This document shows positions 1 to 8,154 of a stretch of 64,000 nucleotides of DNA, in pieces; within the stretch, counting starts at the first letter, position 1, and the number at the start of each line of letters is the position of its first letter. Below the pieces are notes generated by a model, which made no database searches, was not told the DNA's origin, and was given only the letters and a program-made list of their open reading frames with translations. Both the position numbers and the translations under genes were made by a program. This DNA is from Rahnella laticis (GTDB lineage Bacteria; Pseudomonadota; Gammaproteobacteria; Enterobacterales; Enterobacteriaceae): contig NZ_JADOBI010000002.1 of the NCBI RefSeq assembly GCF_015644585.1, positions 248,001 to 312,000 on the forward strand. Reading direction: 5' to 3'.

Positions 1-1
1 G

Positions 2-364
2 GCCTACATCAGCCGCATGACCCGCAGCTTTATGCTGGCGCAGCTCTCGCAGGAATTCATCATCACCGCCCGCGTCAAAGGGCTGAGCGAATGGGATGTG
101 CTGTGGAACCACGCGTTCCGCAACATTCTGGTTCAGCTGCTGACCGTGGTCGCGCTGGCCTACGGCTCACTGCTGGAAGGCGCGGTGCTGATCGAAACCG
201 TCTTCTCCTGGCCGGGCTTCGGTTCCTATCTCACCAGCAGCCTGATGCTCGGCGACATGAACGCCGTGATGGGCTGCGTGCTGGTGGTCGGTATGATTTT
301 CGTGGTGCTGAACCTGCTCTCTGACCTGCTGTATCAGGTCTTTGACCCGAGGACAAAAGTATGA
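2..364 (+). CDS. ABC transporter permease, DppB family (5' end cut by window)
   Basis: This is the C-terminal ~120 residues of an inner-membrane permease of the dipeptide/oligopeptide/nickel importer family. The reading frame is open to the window edge (frame starts at base 2), so the start lies outside. The conserved cytoplasmic EAA-type loop, which docks on the ATPase, is visible (TARVKGLSEWDVLWNHAFRN), followed by the family's GSLLEGAVLIETVFSWPGFG stretch and a last membrane segment. It overlaps the next gene by ATGA (361-364), which indicates translational coupling in a permease-permease-ATPase-ATPase operon. The binding protein must lie upstream of the window. Substrate is not decidable from this fragment. 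Confidence 0.9.
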   Translation, partial: AYISRMTRSFMLAQLSQEFIITARVKGLSEWDVLWNHAFRNILVQLLTVVALAYGSLLEGAVLIETVFSWPGFGSYLTSSLMLGDMNAVMGCVLVVGMIFVVLNLLSDLLYQVFDPRTKV

Positions 365-1266
365 CGATTTCCCTCGATTCTGTGGTGCTCAGCGCGGGCG
401 ACGAAAAACGCCAGCGTGTGAAACGGGCGTTTGGCCGCGTCGGGCATTTTCTCTGGCAGATGGCGTGCAATCCGCTGACCGCCATCGGTGGCGCGATTGT
501 TCTGGTGTTAATGATTGTGGCGCTGTTCGCTCCGTGGATTGCGCCGTTCCATCCGCTGGTGCAGGACTTAAATAACGCGCTCAGCCCGCCGTCGGCGGCG
601 CACTGGTTTGGTACCGACGAGTTTGGCCGCGATATCTTCAGCCGTCTGGTTTACGGTTCGCGGATCACGCTCTACATCGTGCTGCTGGTGTCTGTCACCG
701 TCGGGCCGCTCGGGTTATTACTCGGCGTGACTGCCGGATATTTTGGCGGCAAAACGGACATGGTGCTGATGCGCGTCACCGATATTTTCATCTCCTTTCC
801 GAGTCTGGTACTGGCGCTGGCCTTTGTCGCCGCGCTCGGGCCGGGGCTGGAGCATGTGGTGATCGCGATTACGCTCACCGCCTGGCCGCCGATTGCGCGT
901 CTGGCGCGCGCCGAAACGCTCTCGCTGCGTCAGGCAGATTTTATCTCTGCGGTGCGTTTGCAGGGCGCGTCTCCGGTGCGGGTGTTGTGGCGTCACATTG
1001 TGCCGCTGTGCCTGCCGTCGGTGATCATCCGCATCACCATGAATATGGCCGGTATTATCCTGACCGCCGCCGGACTTGGCTTCCTCGGATTAGGCGCACA
1101 GCCGCCGGATCCGGAGTGGGGCGCGATGATTTCCAGTGGCCGTACTTACATGATGGAGTGCTGGTGGGTGGCGACGATCCCGGGTCTGGCGATCCTGATT
1201 AACAGCCTGGCGTTCAACTTCTTAGGAGATGGCCTACGTGACATCCTCGATCCCCGAAATGACTGA
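361..1266 (+). CDS. ABC transporter permease, DppC family
   Basis: Second inner-membrane permease of the Dpp/Opp/Nik-type importer, 301 aa, the usual length. Around residues 60-80 it has the family hallmark HWFGTDEFGRDIFSRLVYGS. An EAA loop lies near residues 180-215 (RAETLSLRQADFISAVRLQG), and the DppC-typical GLGFLGLGAQPPDPEWGAM follows. It begins at an ATG overlapping the previous stop codon. Its own stop overlaps the beginning of the downstream ATPase gene. It forms a heterodimeric membrane channel with the preceding protein. Confidence 0.93.
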   Translation: MTISLDSVVLSAGDEKRQRVKRAFGRVGHFLWQMACNPLTAIGGAIVLVLMIVALFAPWIAPFHPLVQDLNNALSPPSAAHWFGTDEFGRDIFSRLVYGSRITLYIVLLVSVTVGPLGLLLGVTAGYFGGKTDMVLMRVTDIFISFPSLVLALAFVAALGPGLEHVVIAITLTAWPPIARLARAETLSLRQADFISAVRLQGASPVRVLWRHIVPLCLPSVIIRITMNMAGIILTAAGLGFLGLGAQPPDPEWGAMISSGRTYMMECWWVATIPGLAILINSLAFNFLGDGLRDILDPRND

Positions 1267-2104
1267 CGTTCCGGCGTTACTTGACGTGCGCGACCTTAAT
1301 GTCAGCTTTGTGAATGGTCGTCTGGTGACGCACGCGGTCCGCGGCGTTTCCTTCCAGCTCGGGCGCGAAAAACTGGCGATCGTCGGTGAATCCGGCTCCG
1401 GTAAATCCACCGTCGGACGCGCGTTGCTGCACCTTCATCCGTCGAAAGCGCAGATTACGGCCAGCAAAATGCAGTTCGCCGATGTGGATTTGCGCAACGC
1501 CACCGCGAAACAAATGCGGCAGGTGCGCGGGAAGCGCATCTCCATGATTATGCAGGATCCGAAATACTCGCTGAATCCGGTGCTGTGCGTCGGCGACCAG
1601 ATTGCCGAAGCGTGGCGTTCGCACCATAAATGCTCACATAAAGACGCCAAAAGCAAAGTGCTGAACATGCTCGACGTGGTGCGGATCCGTGACCCGGAAC
1701 GCGTGTATGGCCTGTATCCGCACGAGATTTCCGGCGGGCAGGGGCAGCGCATCATGATTGCGATGATGCTGATCACCGATCCCGAAATGGTGATTGCCGA
1801 CGAACCGACCTCCGCGCTCGACGTTTCGGTGCGTTTACAGGTGCTGGCGCTGCTCGACGATCTGGTGAAAACGCGTGGTCTGGGGCTGATTTTTATCAGT
1901 CACGACATCAATCTGGTGCGCAGTTTCTGCGACCGCGTACTGGTGATGTACGCCGGACGCATTGTGGAATCCATCGCTGCCACCGATCTGGATAACGCGC
2001 AGCATCCGTACACGCGCGGTCTGCTGAATGCGCTGCCGGACATGGATAACCGCCGTTATCCGTTGCCGGTGATGCAGCGTCAGGCCAGCTGGCTGACCGA
2101 TTAA
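1238..2104 (+). CDS. ABC transporter ATP-binding protein, DppD family
   Basis: Cytoplasmic ATPase of the same importer. Walker A is GESGSGKST, the signature is ISGGQGQR, Walker B is MVIADEPTSALD, and the DppD/OppD-type C-terminal extension (HPYTRGLLNALP) is present. Start choice: an ATG at 1229 directly abuts the AGGAG at 1224-1228 and is too close to use it, whereas the GTG at 1238 sits nine bases after that ribosome site and is preferred. An ATG at 1259 is a third option without a ribosome site. The C-terminal cysteine cluster that holds an Fe-S cluster in some DppD proteins is not evident here. Confidence 0.9.
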   Translation: MTSSIPEMTDVPALLDVRDLNVSFVNGRLVTHAVRGVSFQLGREKLAIVGESGSGKSTVGRALLHLHPSKAQITASKMQFADVDLRNATAKQMRQVRGKRISMIMQDPKYSLNPVLCVGDQIAEAWRSHHKCSHKDAKSKVLNMLDVVRIRDPERVYGLYPHEISGGQGQRIMIAMMLITDPEMVIADEPTSALDVSVRLQVLALLDDLVKTRGLGLIFISHDINLVRSFCDRVLVMYAGRIVESIAATDLDNAQHPYTRGLLNALPDMDNRRYPLPVMQRQASWLTD

Positions 2105-2114
2105 GGAAACTGAA

Positions 2115-2900
2115 ATGTCTCAAAAAACCATGATCGACGTCCGCAACCTGAACCTCACGTTTGGTGAAGGTGCGAAAACCACACAGGTGCTGACGGAGGT
2201 GAATATCGCCGTGCGTGAAGGGGAAATTTTCGGGCTGGTCGGCGAATCCGGCTCGGGAAAAACCACCGTTCTGAAATGCCTGGCGGGGCTGTTTACCCAC
2301 TGGAAAGGGGAGCTGGAAATCGACGGGCAGCAACTCGAACACCGGATTGGCCGCGACCGTTGCCGTCTGGTGCAAATGGTGTTTCAGGATCCGTACGGTT
2401 CGCTGCATCCGCGGCATACCATCGGCGATATTCTGGAAGAGCCGCTGCAAATTCACCGCATCGATCAGCGCGATGCGCGCATCAACGCTATCCTGGAAAA
2501 AGTCGGGCTGAACCGCGCCTTCCGCAGCCGCTATCCGCATCAGCTTTCCGGCGGACAGCGCCAGCGCGTGGCGATTGCCCGCGCGCTGATCCTCAAACCG
2601 CGGGTGTTACTGCTCGACGAACCGACCTCGGCGCTGGATGTTTCCGTGCAGGCTGAAATCCTCAATTTGTTGTTCGATCTTCAAAAAGAAGAAGGGCTGA
2701 CCTACCTGATGGTCACGCACGATCTCGGCGTTATCGCGCATCTCTGCCAGCGCGTGGCGGTGATGAAATACGGCAAAATCCTCGAAACGCTGGAAACCGA
2801 TGCACTTCTGCGCGGCGATATTCAGGACGACTACACCCGCGTTCTGGTTGACGCCAGCCGCGATTACAGCCGCGAAATGGCGGCGAAAGTGATGTTGTGA
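2115..2900 (+). CDS. ABC transporter ATP-binding protein, DppF family
   Basis: Second ATPase of the importer, 261 aa. Walker A is GESGSGKTT, the signature is LSGGQRQR, and Walker B is VLLLDEPTSALD followed by the H-loop THDLG. The start ATG follows an AAGGA ribosome site, 10 bases after the upstream stop. It pairs with the previous ATPase to energise the two permeases. It closes the operon. I see no strong intrinsic terminator before the toxin-antitoxin locus that follows. The substrate could be peptides, opines or a metal chelate; nothing in the window decides it. Confidence 0.92.
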   Translation: MSQKTMIDVRNLNLTFGEGAKTTQVLTEVNIAVREGEIFGLVGESGSGKTTVLKCLAGLFTHWKGELEIDGQQLEHRIGRDRCRLVQMVFQDPYGSLHPRHTIGDILEEPLQIHRIDQRDARINAILEKVGLNRAFRSRYPHQLSGGQRQRVAIARALILKPRVLLLDEPTSALDVSVQAEILNLLFDLQKEEGLTYLMVTHDLGVIAHLCQRVAVMKYGKILETLETDALLRGDIQDDYTRVLVDASRDYSREMAAKVML

Positions 2901-2921
2901 AAAAGCACTGACTTTTATTTT

Positions 2922-2940
2922 ATACGGCTATCAGCCGTAT
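2922..2940. promoter_or_regulatory. Palindromic operator 1 upstream of the TacA-like antitoxin
   Basis: ATACGGCTATCAGCCGTAT is a 19-bp dyad with 8-bp perfect arms. It is the exact reverse complement of a second site 38 bases downstream (2979-2997). RHH antitoxins bind paired palindromes and repress their own promoter, so this is most likely an autoregulatory operator. It lies 75 bases before the antitoxin start. Confidence 0.7.
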
Positions 2941-2978
2941 AACGTTGACGTTTCAGGCAGGTACGCGTACAGTGCTGC

Positions 2979-2997
2979 ATACGGCTGATAGCCGTAT
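2979..2997. promoter_or_regulatory. Palindromic operator 2 upstream of the TacA-like antitoxin
   Basis: ATACGGCTGATAGCCGTAT is the mirror copy of the site at 2922-2940, ending 18 bases before the antitoxin start codon. Two identical dyads fit cooperative binding of an RHH antitoxin with its GNAT toxin (conditional cooperativity is known in TacAT systems). Confidence 0.7.
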
Positions 2998-3015
2998 CTG
3001 AATCGAGAGGTCATC

Positions 3016-3324
3016 ATGTCTAAAGAAGCGGTGTTCCCTTCTGACGCAAGAAATATAAAGAGTGCGCGTGTTGAGCTGAAGACCAGTCCGGACCTGAAAG
3101 AGTTGTTGCGCGAAGCGGCGGCGGCTGCGGGGCTGGATCTGAGTGCTTTTATCCTCAACGCGGCTATCGAGCGGGCTGAAAACGTACTGGAGAACCAGCG
3201 TCGTCGTGAGCTTTCGTCACAAGGCTGGCAGCAAATTAATCAGCTTCTGGCGGAACCGGCTGCACCAACGCTGGCATTGCAGGCGTTAATGCGGAGAAAG
3301 AAAAATGGTAAATCTGCAGAGTAA
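3016..3324 (+). CDS. TacA-type antitoxin (DUF1778, ribbon-helix-helix)
   Basis: A 102-residue protein with the DUF1778 pattern: an N-terminal strand (ARVELKTSPDLKELLREAA), then AGLDLSAFILNAAIERAENVL and a charged C-terminal tail that in this family wraps the toxin active site. It binds operator DNA as a dimer and neutralises the acetyltransferase encoded next. ATG 3016 follows GAGAGG at a normal distance. Its last 20 bases overlap the toxin gene, the usual antitoxin-first arrangement. The two palindromes upstream support autoregulation. Confidence 0.9.
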   Translation: MSKEAVFPSDARNIKSARVELKTSPDLKELLREAAAAAGLDLSAFILNAAIERAENVLENQRRRELSSQGWQQINQLLAEPAAPTLALQALMRRKKNGKSAE

Positions 3325-3841
3325 GCAAACCGGCGTGATGGTATGCAGTTACCAGTCTGACATTACGTATCCGGGTAATAAGCACTTTGATTGCGGACAT
3401 CCGGTGTTCAATGCCTTTGTGCGCAACTCCCTGAAAAAAAGTGTCAGGGATGGAAACTGCGCTGCCAAAGCGGTGATTGATGCACAGACCGGAGAGTTAT
3501 TCGGTGTGTGTACTTTCTCTGCTTACTGGCTTGAGCGCGGGAAATTAGCAGGAGTGGTGAGCGGTTCATTGCCTCTGGAAGTCGGCGTAGTACGCCTCAT
3601 TATGCTAGGCGTCGCCACGAAAGAGCAAAATAAAGGGTACGGGCAGGATTTGCTGTTGGCATTTTTTGAACAAATAAAAGTTATTCATAACGCGCTGCCA
3701 ATCAAAGGGGTGTATCTGGATGCCGATCCCGCCGCGATTAATTTCTATGCCCGGTTGGGATTTGCCCAACTGGATGCACCGCCAAATGCATTCGGGGCAG
3801 TGCCCATGTTCCTCGGCATTCAGCATATTCTTGCCGCCTGA
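3305..3841 (+). CDS. TacT-type GNAT toxin
   Basis: A 178-residue GNAT N-acetyltransferase. The acetyl-CoA-binding motif is IMLGVATKEQNKGYGQDLL (near residues 98-116), and the C-terminal GVYLDADPAAINFYARLGF carries the family's conserved tyrosine. Toxins of this group acetylate the amino group of charged tRNAs and stop translation; that role is inferred from the family and from coupling to a DUF1778 gene. It overlaps the antitoxin gene by 20 bases. It ends convergently against the EamA gene, with a GCGGGG/CCCCGC hairpin (about 3846-3864) between the two stops. Confidence 0.9.
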   Translation: MVNLQSKQTGVMVCSYQSDITYPGNKHFDCGHPVFNAFVRNSLKKSVRDGNCAAKAVIDAQTGELFGVCTFSAYWLERGKLAGVVSGSLPLEVGVVRLIMLGVATKEQNKGYGQDLLLAFFEQIKVIHNALPIKGVYLDADPAAINFYARLGFAQLDAPPNAFGAVPMFLGIQHILAA

Positions 3842-3854
3842 AACCGCGGGGGGA

Positions 3855-4790
3855 TCAACCCCGCCGTTTCGCAATCCATCCGCGCAAAATCCCTTCGGCG
3901 CTGACGGTCACAATCCCCAACATAATCAATAACGCACCGAGGATGAAATTCACTTTCAGCGGTTCGTGCAGCAATACTACGCCCGCGATGATGCCGAAGA
4001 CCGGCGTCATGAAGGACAAAATGCCCAGACGCGACGCCTGATAACGGCGCATCAGGCTGAACCACGCGAGGTAGCTGGCGAAGGTTACGATGACGGTCTG
4101 GAAAAGCATACTGCTGACGGAAACCGGGCTAAGGCGGAAATGCGTTTGTCCGGTCAGCAGGGCCAGCCCGCCGAGCAGCACGAACGCGCCTGCCAGCTGA
4201 TAGAACAGCGTCATAGTTGCACTGCCGGACGATAATTTACTGCGGCGCACGACGATAGTGGTCATGCCCCAGAACATGCCGGCCAGCAGGCCGAAAAAAT
4301 CTCCGAGCAGCATATTGCTGGCCTGCGGTGCGGTGGCGGCATGCCCGCCAAACAAAAACGCCACAATCACGCCGGTAAACGTGATGCCAACGCCCGACCA
4401 CTGCAGCGCGCTCAGCCGTTCTTCCGGCACCAGAAAATGCAGCCCCAGTGCGGCAAAAATCGGCGCGGTATACAGAAATACCGCCATGTGCGCCGCCGTG
4501 GTGAAGCGCAATCCTTCGGCGACAAACATAAATTCGATGGAAAACAGCAGGCCGACCAGCAAACCGGGGCGCAGGGTTTCACGGCTGAACGGAATTTTCC
4601 GCTGGCGCACCAGCATCAGGATCAGCACCGCCAGCCCGGCAATTCCCGAACGCAGCGCGACCTGCAACAACGGCGTTATATCAGCCGCCGCGCTTTTGAT
4701 CGCCACCTGCTGCACGCCCCAAATCACACACAATCCTACCATCACGCTGGTAGCCATTCCGTCCAGCGGTTTACGCGCTTCCATTTCCAT
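3855..4790 (-). CDS. EamA/DMT-family transporter
   Basis: A 311-residue inner-membrane protein with about ten hydrophobic segments in two EamA repeats. The second repeat includes ASYLAWFSLMRRYQASRLG and FMTPVFGIIAGVVLLHEPL, a classical signature of the RhaT/YedA-like drug/metabolite transporters. These usually export amino acids or metabolites. It is transcribed away from the ABC operon at 4849-11037 in the same direction with a 58-base gap, so it may be a distal member of that operon. The specific substrate is unknown. Confidence 0.88.
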   Translation of the reverse strand: MEMEARKPLDGMATSVMVGLCVIWGVQQVAIKSAAADITPLLQVALRSGIAGLAVLILMLVRQRKIPFSRETLRPGLLVGLLFSIEFMFVAEGLRFTTAAHMAVFLYTAPIFAALGLHFLVPEERLSALQWSGVGITFTGVIVAFLFGGHAATAPQASNMLLGDFFGLLAGMFWGMTTIVVRRSKLSSGSATMTLFYQLAGAFVLLGGLALLTGQTHFRLSPVSVSSMLFQTVIVTFASYLAWFSLMRRYQASRLGILSFMTPVFGIIAGVVLLHEPLKVNFILGALLIMLGIVTVSAEGILRGWIAKRRG

Positions 4791-4848
4791 TCATCCGGTA
4801 AAAACTCAGGTCGACAGCTTATCGCGAAACGAATGATTCAGATAACGC

Positions 4849-6633
4849 TCAGTGTGCGGTGGCGCGCTTTTTCCACCGCAAACCGCTGAGCGTGACGGCC
4901 ATGACGGAAAGCACGGCCAGCGCGGCGGCAGGGGCCAGAACACTCCACCACGCGCGCTCGATATAGGGCATGCCTTCGGCCAGTACACGCCCCCATTCCG
5001 GCACCGGCGGCGGTGCACCCAGCCCGAGAAATCCGAGTGACGCCAGCGCCAGCGCGATCCCCGGTAAACGTAACATCGCGTGGCGCAGCAGCGGGCCACA
5101 CAGCGCGGGCAGCACGTAAAACACCGTGCGGCGGATGGCGCCCACGCCGACGACCGGCAGCATTTTCATGTACGGGCGTGCCTGAATTTCACTGACCAGC
5201 GCAGCGGTATGCGCCGCGAGCGGTGCCCAGCTTACGGCGGTGACGGCAATCGCCGCGCCGGTCGCGGTCGGGCCATTGACGGCGGCGACAACTAATCCGG
5301 CAATCACCGGCGGCAGCGCGTTGGTGACTTCAATCGGTCCGGTCATCGCGCGGGGAAATGCCCCCATCAGCAGACCGGCGGCGAGACAAATCAGCGATAC
5401 GGCCAGCGCCTGCAAACAGGTGTTGAGCGTGCCGTGCGCGACACGGGCGAGCAGGTCGCGTCCCATCGCATCGGCCCCGAAAGGCAGCGCCAGCGACGGC
5501 GGTTGTAAGCGCAGATATTCCGACGTCAGCGGGTCACGCGGCAAACCGGCGAGCACCATTATCAGCAGTATTCCCAGACACAGCAGCGGGATCCATGCCC
5601 GCTGTTTTTCCGGCTGAGCCGTCTGCGCCGGAACCGGCACCGCGCCGAGTTGCAGCGCACGGCCCAGCAATAAACGGCGTCCGCCGCCCGCCAGCATTCC
5701 TGTCAGCGACGCCAGCAACAGCAGGATCAGCACGCCCGTCTGCAAGGCCGGTAAATCTCCGGCAGCTGCCGCGCCCAGCGTGGCGCGTCCGAGTCCGGGA
5801 ATGGCAAAAACCTTTTCCACCGCGATGGCGCCGCCGGTCAGTGAAACCAGCACCAGACCGGTTAGCGGCATAACGCCCGGCAGCGAACGTGCGATCACCG
5901 CCAGCGCGGTGTGGCGACGTGAGATGCCCAGCACGCTCCAGGTGGTCAGCCAGCTTTCGCCAAAGGTTCCGGCCAGCGCATCGGAATACAGCCTGCCCAG
6001 ATAACCGCCCGCAGGAAGCCCCAGCGCCAGCGAGGGCAAAACAGCGTATTGCCAGCCGAGCCAGCCGTAAGGCGGGAAGAATTGCAGCCAGACCGCGCCG
6101 GTGATCAGCAAAAACGACGCCAGCAAAAACTCCGGCAATGCGGTCAGCAGGGCAGCGAAAAAGCCCGCCGGGCGCGGCGTATGGCCGCGTAATCCGCGAA
6201 TCATCGTGCCAGCACACAACAGCAACGCGAGCACCAGCGCCACCAGAGCGGACGACGCCATTAACGTCAGCGAAACACCGGTCGCCCGCAGCATGCCCGG
6301 CAACACCGGCAATCCTGAAACCCACGAAACGCCCGCATCGCCGTGCAGCAAACCGCCGAGCCAGCGGGCCAGCGCGTGCCACGGCCCCTGATCTAACCCT
6401 AGCGACAGCCGGATAGCGTTCAGCGTTTCGGCCGTTGCTTCCTGCTCACCGGAACGTGCGCGCAGCAATGACAGTGCCGGGTCCGTGCCGGAAAGCCACG
6501 GCAGCAGGCCGATCAGCACCACAATGGCGGCCAGCGTCAGCGCACGTGAAATCAAGGGTACCCGGGTGGCCGGCGGGCGCTGGCGTAACCGGCTGACGCC
6601 CGCGCAGGTCCGGCAATAAATCGATTCGCTCAT
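4849..6633 (-). CDS. Fused DppB-DppC-type ABC permease
   Basis: 594 aa, twice the usual length, because two permease domains are joined. Residues ~25-315 are DppB-like (long first periplasmic loop, coupling loop around LTTWSVLGISRRHTALAVIA, then GGAIAVEKVFAIPGLG). Residues ~330-590 are DppC-like (FGADAMGRDLLARVAHGT, then LASLGFLGLGAPPPVPEWGR). One chain therefore forms the whole membrane channel. The start codon overlaps the stop of the binding-protein gene (TGATG), so translation is coupled. The join lies in a continuous open frame with no sign of a recent frameshift. The neighbours suggest import of a metal chelate or opine-like molecule. Confidence 0.9.
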   Translation of the reverse strand: MSESIYCRTCAGVSRLRQRPPATRVPLISRALTLAAIVVLIGLLPWLSGTDPALSLLRARSGEQEATAETLNAIRLSLGLDQGPWHALARWLGGLLHGDAGVSWVSGLPVLPGMLRATGVSLTLMASSALVALVLALLLCAGTMIRGLRGHTPRPAGFFAALLTALPEFLLASFLLITGAVWLQFFPPYGWLGWQYAVLPSLALGLPAGGYLGRLYSDALAGTFGESWLTTWSVLGISRRHTALAVIARSLPGVMPLTGLVLVSLTGGAIAVEKVFAIPGLGRATLGAAAAGDLPALQTGVLILLLLASLTGMLAGGGRRLLLGRALQLGAVPVPAQTAQPEKQRAWIPLLCLGILLIMVLAGLPRDPLTSEYLRLQPPSLALPFGADAMGRDLLARVAHGTLNTCLQALAVSLICLAAGLLMGAFPRAMTGPIEVTNALPPVIAGLVVAAVNGPTATGAAIAVTAVSWAPLAAHTAALVSEIQARPYMKMLPVVGVGAIRRTVFYVLPALCGPLLRHAMLRLPGIALALASLGFLGLGAPPPVPEWGRVLAEGMPYIERAWWSVLAPAAALAVLSVMAVTLSGLRWKKRATAH

Positions 6634-8141
6634 CAGTCGGCCTGAGAATTGCGCTGTGTGGCGGCGTTGATCAGCGTGCGTTCACGCGGGTCACGCAGCG
6701 CATCGCTGACGTTCGCCGCTTCGCCCTGGATCACGCGCTCATGCAGCATCGGAATGGCGGCGTCGGTGGCGAGGATCTGATTTTCAGCCAGCATTATGGC
6801 CTTGCGACGGGCTTCTCCGGCGGGAATGACGGAGGCGTGTTGCAGCGCTTCATCGATTTCCGGGCGGCAAAGTTGTGCGATGTTGAACGACCCTTTGCAG
6901 GAGAAATCGCTGTAGAGATATGCCACCGGATCGCCGGAATCCAGCACCGTCGCGCGGGATAAAATAAAGGCGTCGAATTTTCCCGCCAGCGCATCGGTTT
7001 CAATTTGCGAATACTCGCGCACCACCTGTTTGACGGTAAATCCGGCGGCGGTCAGCTGTTGCGCCAGATATACCGCCACTTCCGGGAGTTCGGCGCGGTC
7101 GCTGAAGGTCGCCAGCGTGATGGTTTCCCCGGCCGGTTTACGCGCCGCCGCCGGATGCGCGACCGGGTGGCGTAACTGCGCCGCCCACGGCAACGCGGGG
7201 CCAAGCAGACCTTGCGCCACATCGGCGCGTTTTTCATAAACGTTATCCACCAGTTGCTGACGGTTGATGGCTTCGCGCACCGCCGCCCTCAGCGCCGGAT
7301 CCTGCATCACGCCGAGCCGCGTGTTGAGATACAGCGTATTGGTGCGCGGCATCGGCACTTCGTGGATTAAGCGCTGGTCGAGCAAAGGTGCCTGAGAAAC
7401 CGGGATGGCTTCGACGATGTCTGCCGTACCGGTGCGTAATGCCGCGCCACGCGCCGTGCCGTCCGGCACAAAACTGACGTCGATGCCGCTGGCCTTGGCT
7501 TTTTCGCCCCAGTAGCCGTCAAAGCGCTCGAGCCTGGCACTGCTGGTGCCATCCACCTGTACGAGTTCAAACGGGCCGGAACCGGTGTGGCGCGGGTTAA
7601 CCACGCCGCTGGCGCTGTAGGCTTTTTGCGACAAAATCGCCAGCTGCGGGCTGGAGAGGCGCTGCGGCAGCAGAGGATCGGGCTGCGCCGTGGTGATAAT
7701 CACCGCGTGTTCGCCGTCAGCCACGGCGGCGAGCTGAACGCCGTCGAGAATGCGCGGCTTCGGTGCTGCGCGGGCGGCAACGGTCAGGGAATTTACGACC
7801 GCCGCGGCATCCAGCGACGTGCCGTCGTGGAATTTCACATCATGGCGCAGCCCGAGACGCCAGCTGTTTTCGCCGGTTTGCTGCCATTTTGTCGCCAGCG
7901 CCGGTTGGGCTTCGCCGAGCTTATCGAGCACCACCAGCGTTTCCGCTGTACTCCAGCGCGAGAGCTTAAACGCATCGTCGCTGAGCGGCGTCAGGCCGGA
8001 ACGCGGCGGTTGCAACATCGCCAGCCGCAGACGGGAATCTGCGCTGTTTTCGGTGGTTTTATCGGCTTCATTAAAGCAACCGGTCAGTAAAAGTGCAGCA
8101 GAAAGCAGCCCGGCCAGCGGGCTTAAACGTAACGCAGACAT
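6633..8141 (-). CDS. ABC importer solute-binding lipoprotein (SBP family 5, CntA/NikA-like)
   Basis: 502 aa. The signal peptide ends in a lipobox (LLLTGC, lipidated Cys at residue 22), so it is a membrane-anchored periplasmic binding protein. The SBP_bac_5 fold is recognisable: SRWSTAETLVVLDKLGEAQPALA, then LRHDVKFHDGTSLDAAAVV and HTGSGPFELVQVD. It would capture a peptide, nickel or metallophore complex and deliver it to the fused permease encoded next. It sits between an MFS exporter gene (13-base gap) and the permease (overlapping start and stop). The closest functional analogy is CntA of opine-metallophore systems, but this is inference from order and family. Confidence 0.88.
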   Translation of the reverse strand: MSALRLSPLAGLLSAALLLTGCFNEADKTTENSADSRLRLAMLQPPRSGLTPLSDDAFKLSRWSTAETLVVLDKLGEAQPALATKWQQTGENSWRLGLRHDVKFHDGTSLDAAAVVNSLTVAARAAPKPRILDGVQLAAVADGEHAVIITTAQPDPLLPQRLSSPQLAILSQKAYSASGVVNPRHTGSGPFELVQVDGTSSARLERFDGYWGEKAKASGIDVSFVPDGTARGAALRTGTADIVEAIPVSQAPLLDQRLIHEVPMPRTNTLYLNTRLGVMQDPALRAAVREAINRQQLVDNVYEKRADVAQGLLGPALPWAAQLRHPVAHPAAARKPAGETITLATFSDRAELPEVAVYLAQQLTAAGFTVKQVVREYSQIETDALAGKFDAFILSRATVLDSGDPVAYLYSDFSCKGSFNIAQLCRPEIDEALQHASVIPAGEARRKAIMLAENQILATDAAIPMLHERVIQGEAANVSDALRDPRERTLINAATQRNSQAD

Positions 8142-8154
8142 CAGAAGTTCCTTG

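Noticed and set aside
4849-6633. Permease fusion as an assembly or frameshift artefact
   Set aside because: The 594-codon frame is continuous, both domains are complete and the linker is natural-looking, with no interruption or duplication at the join.
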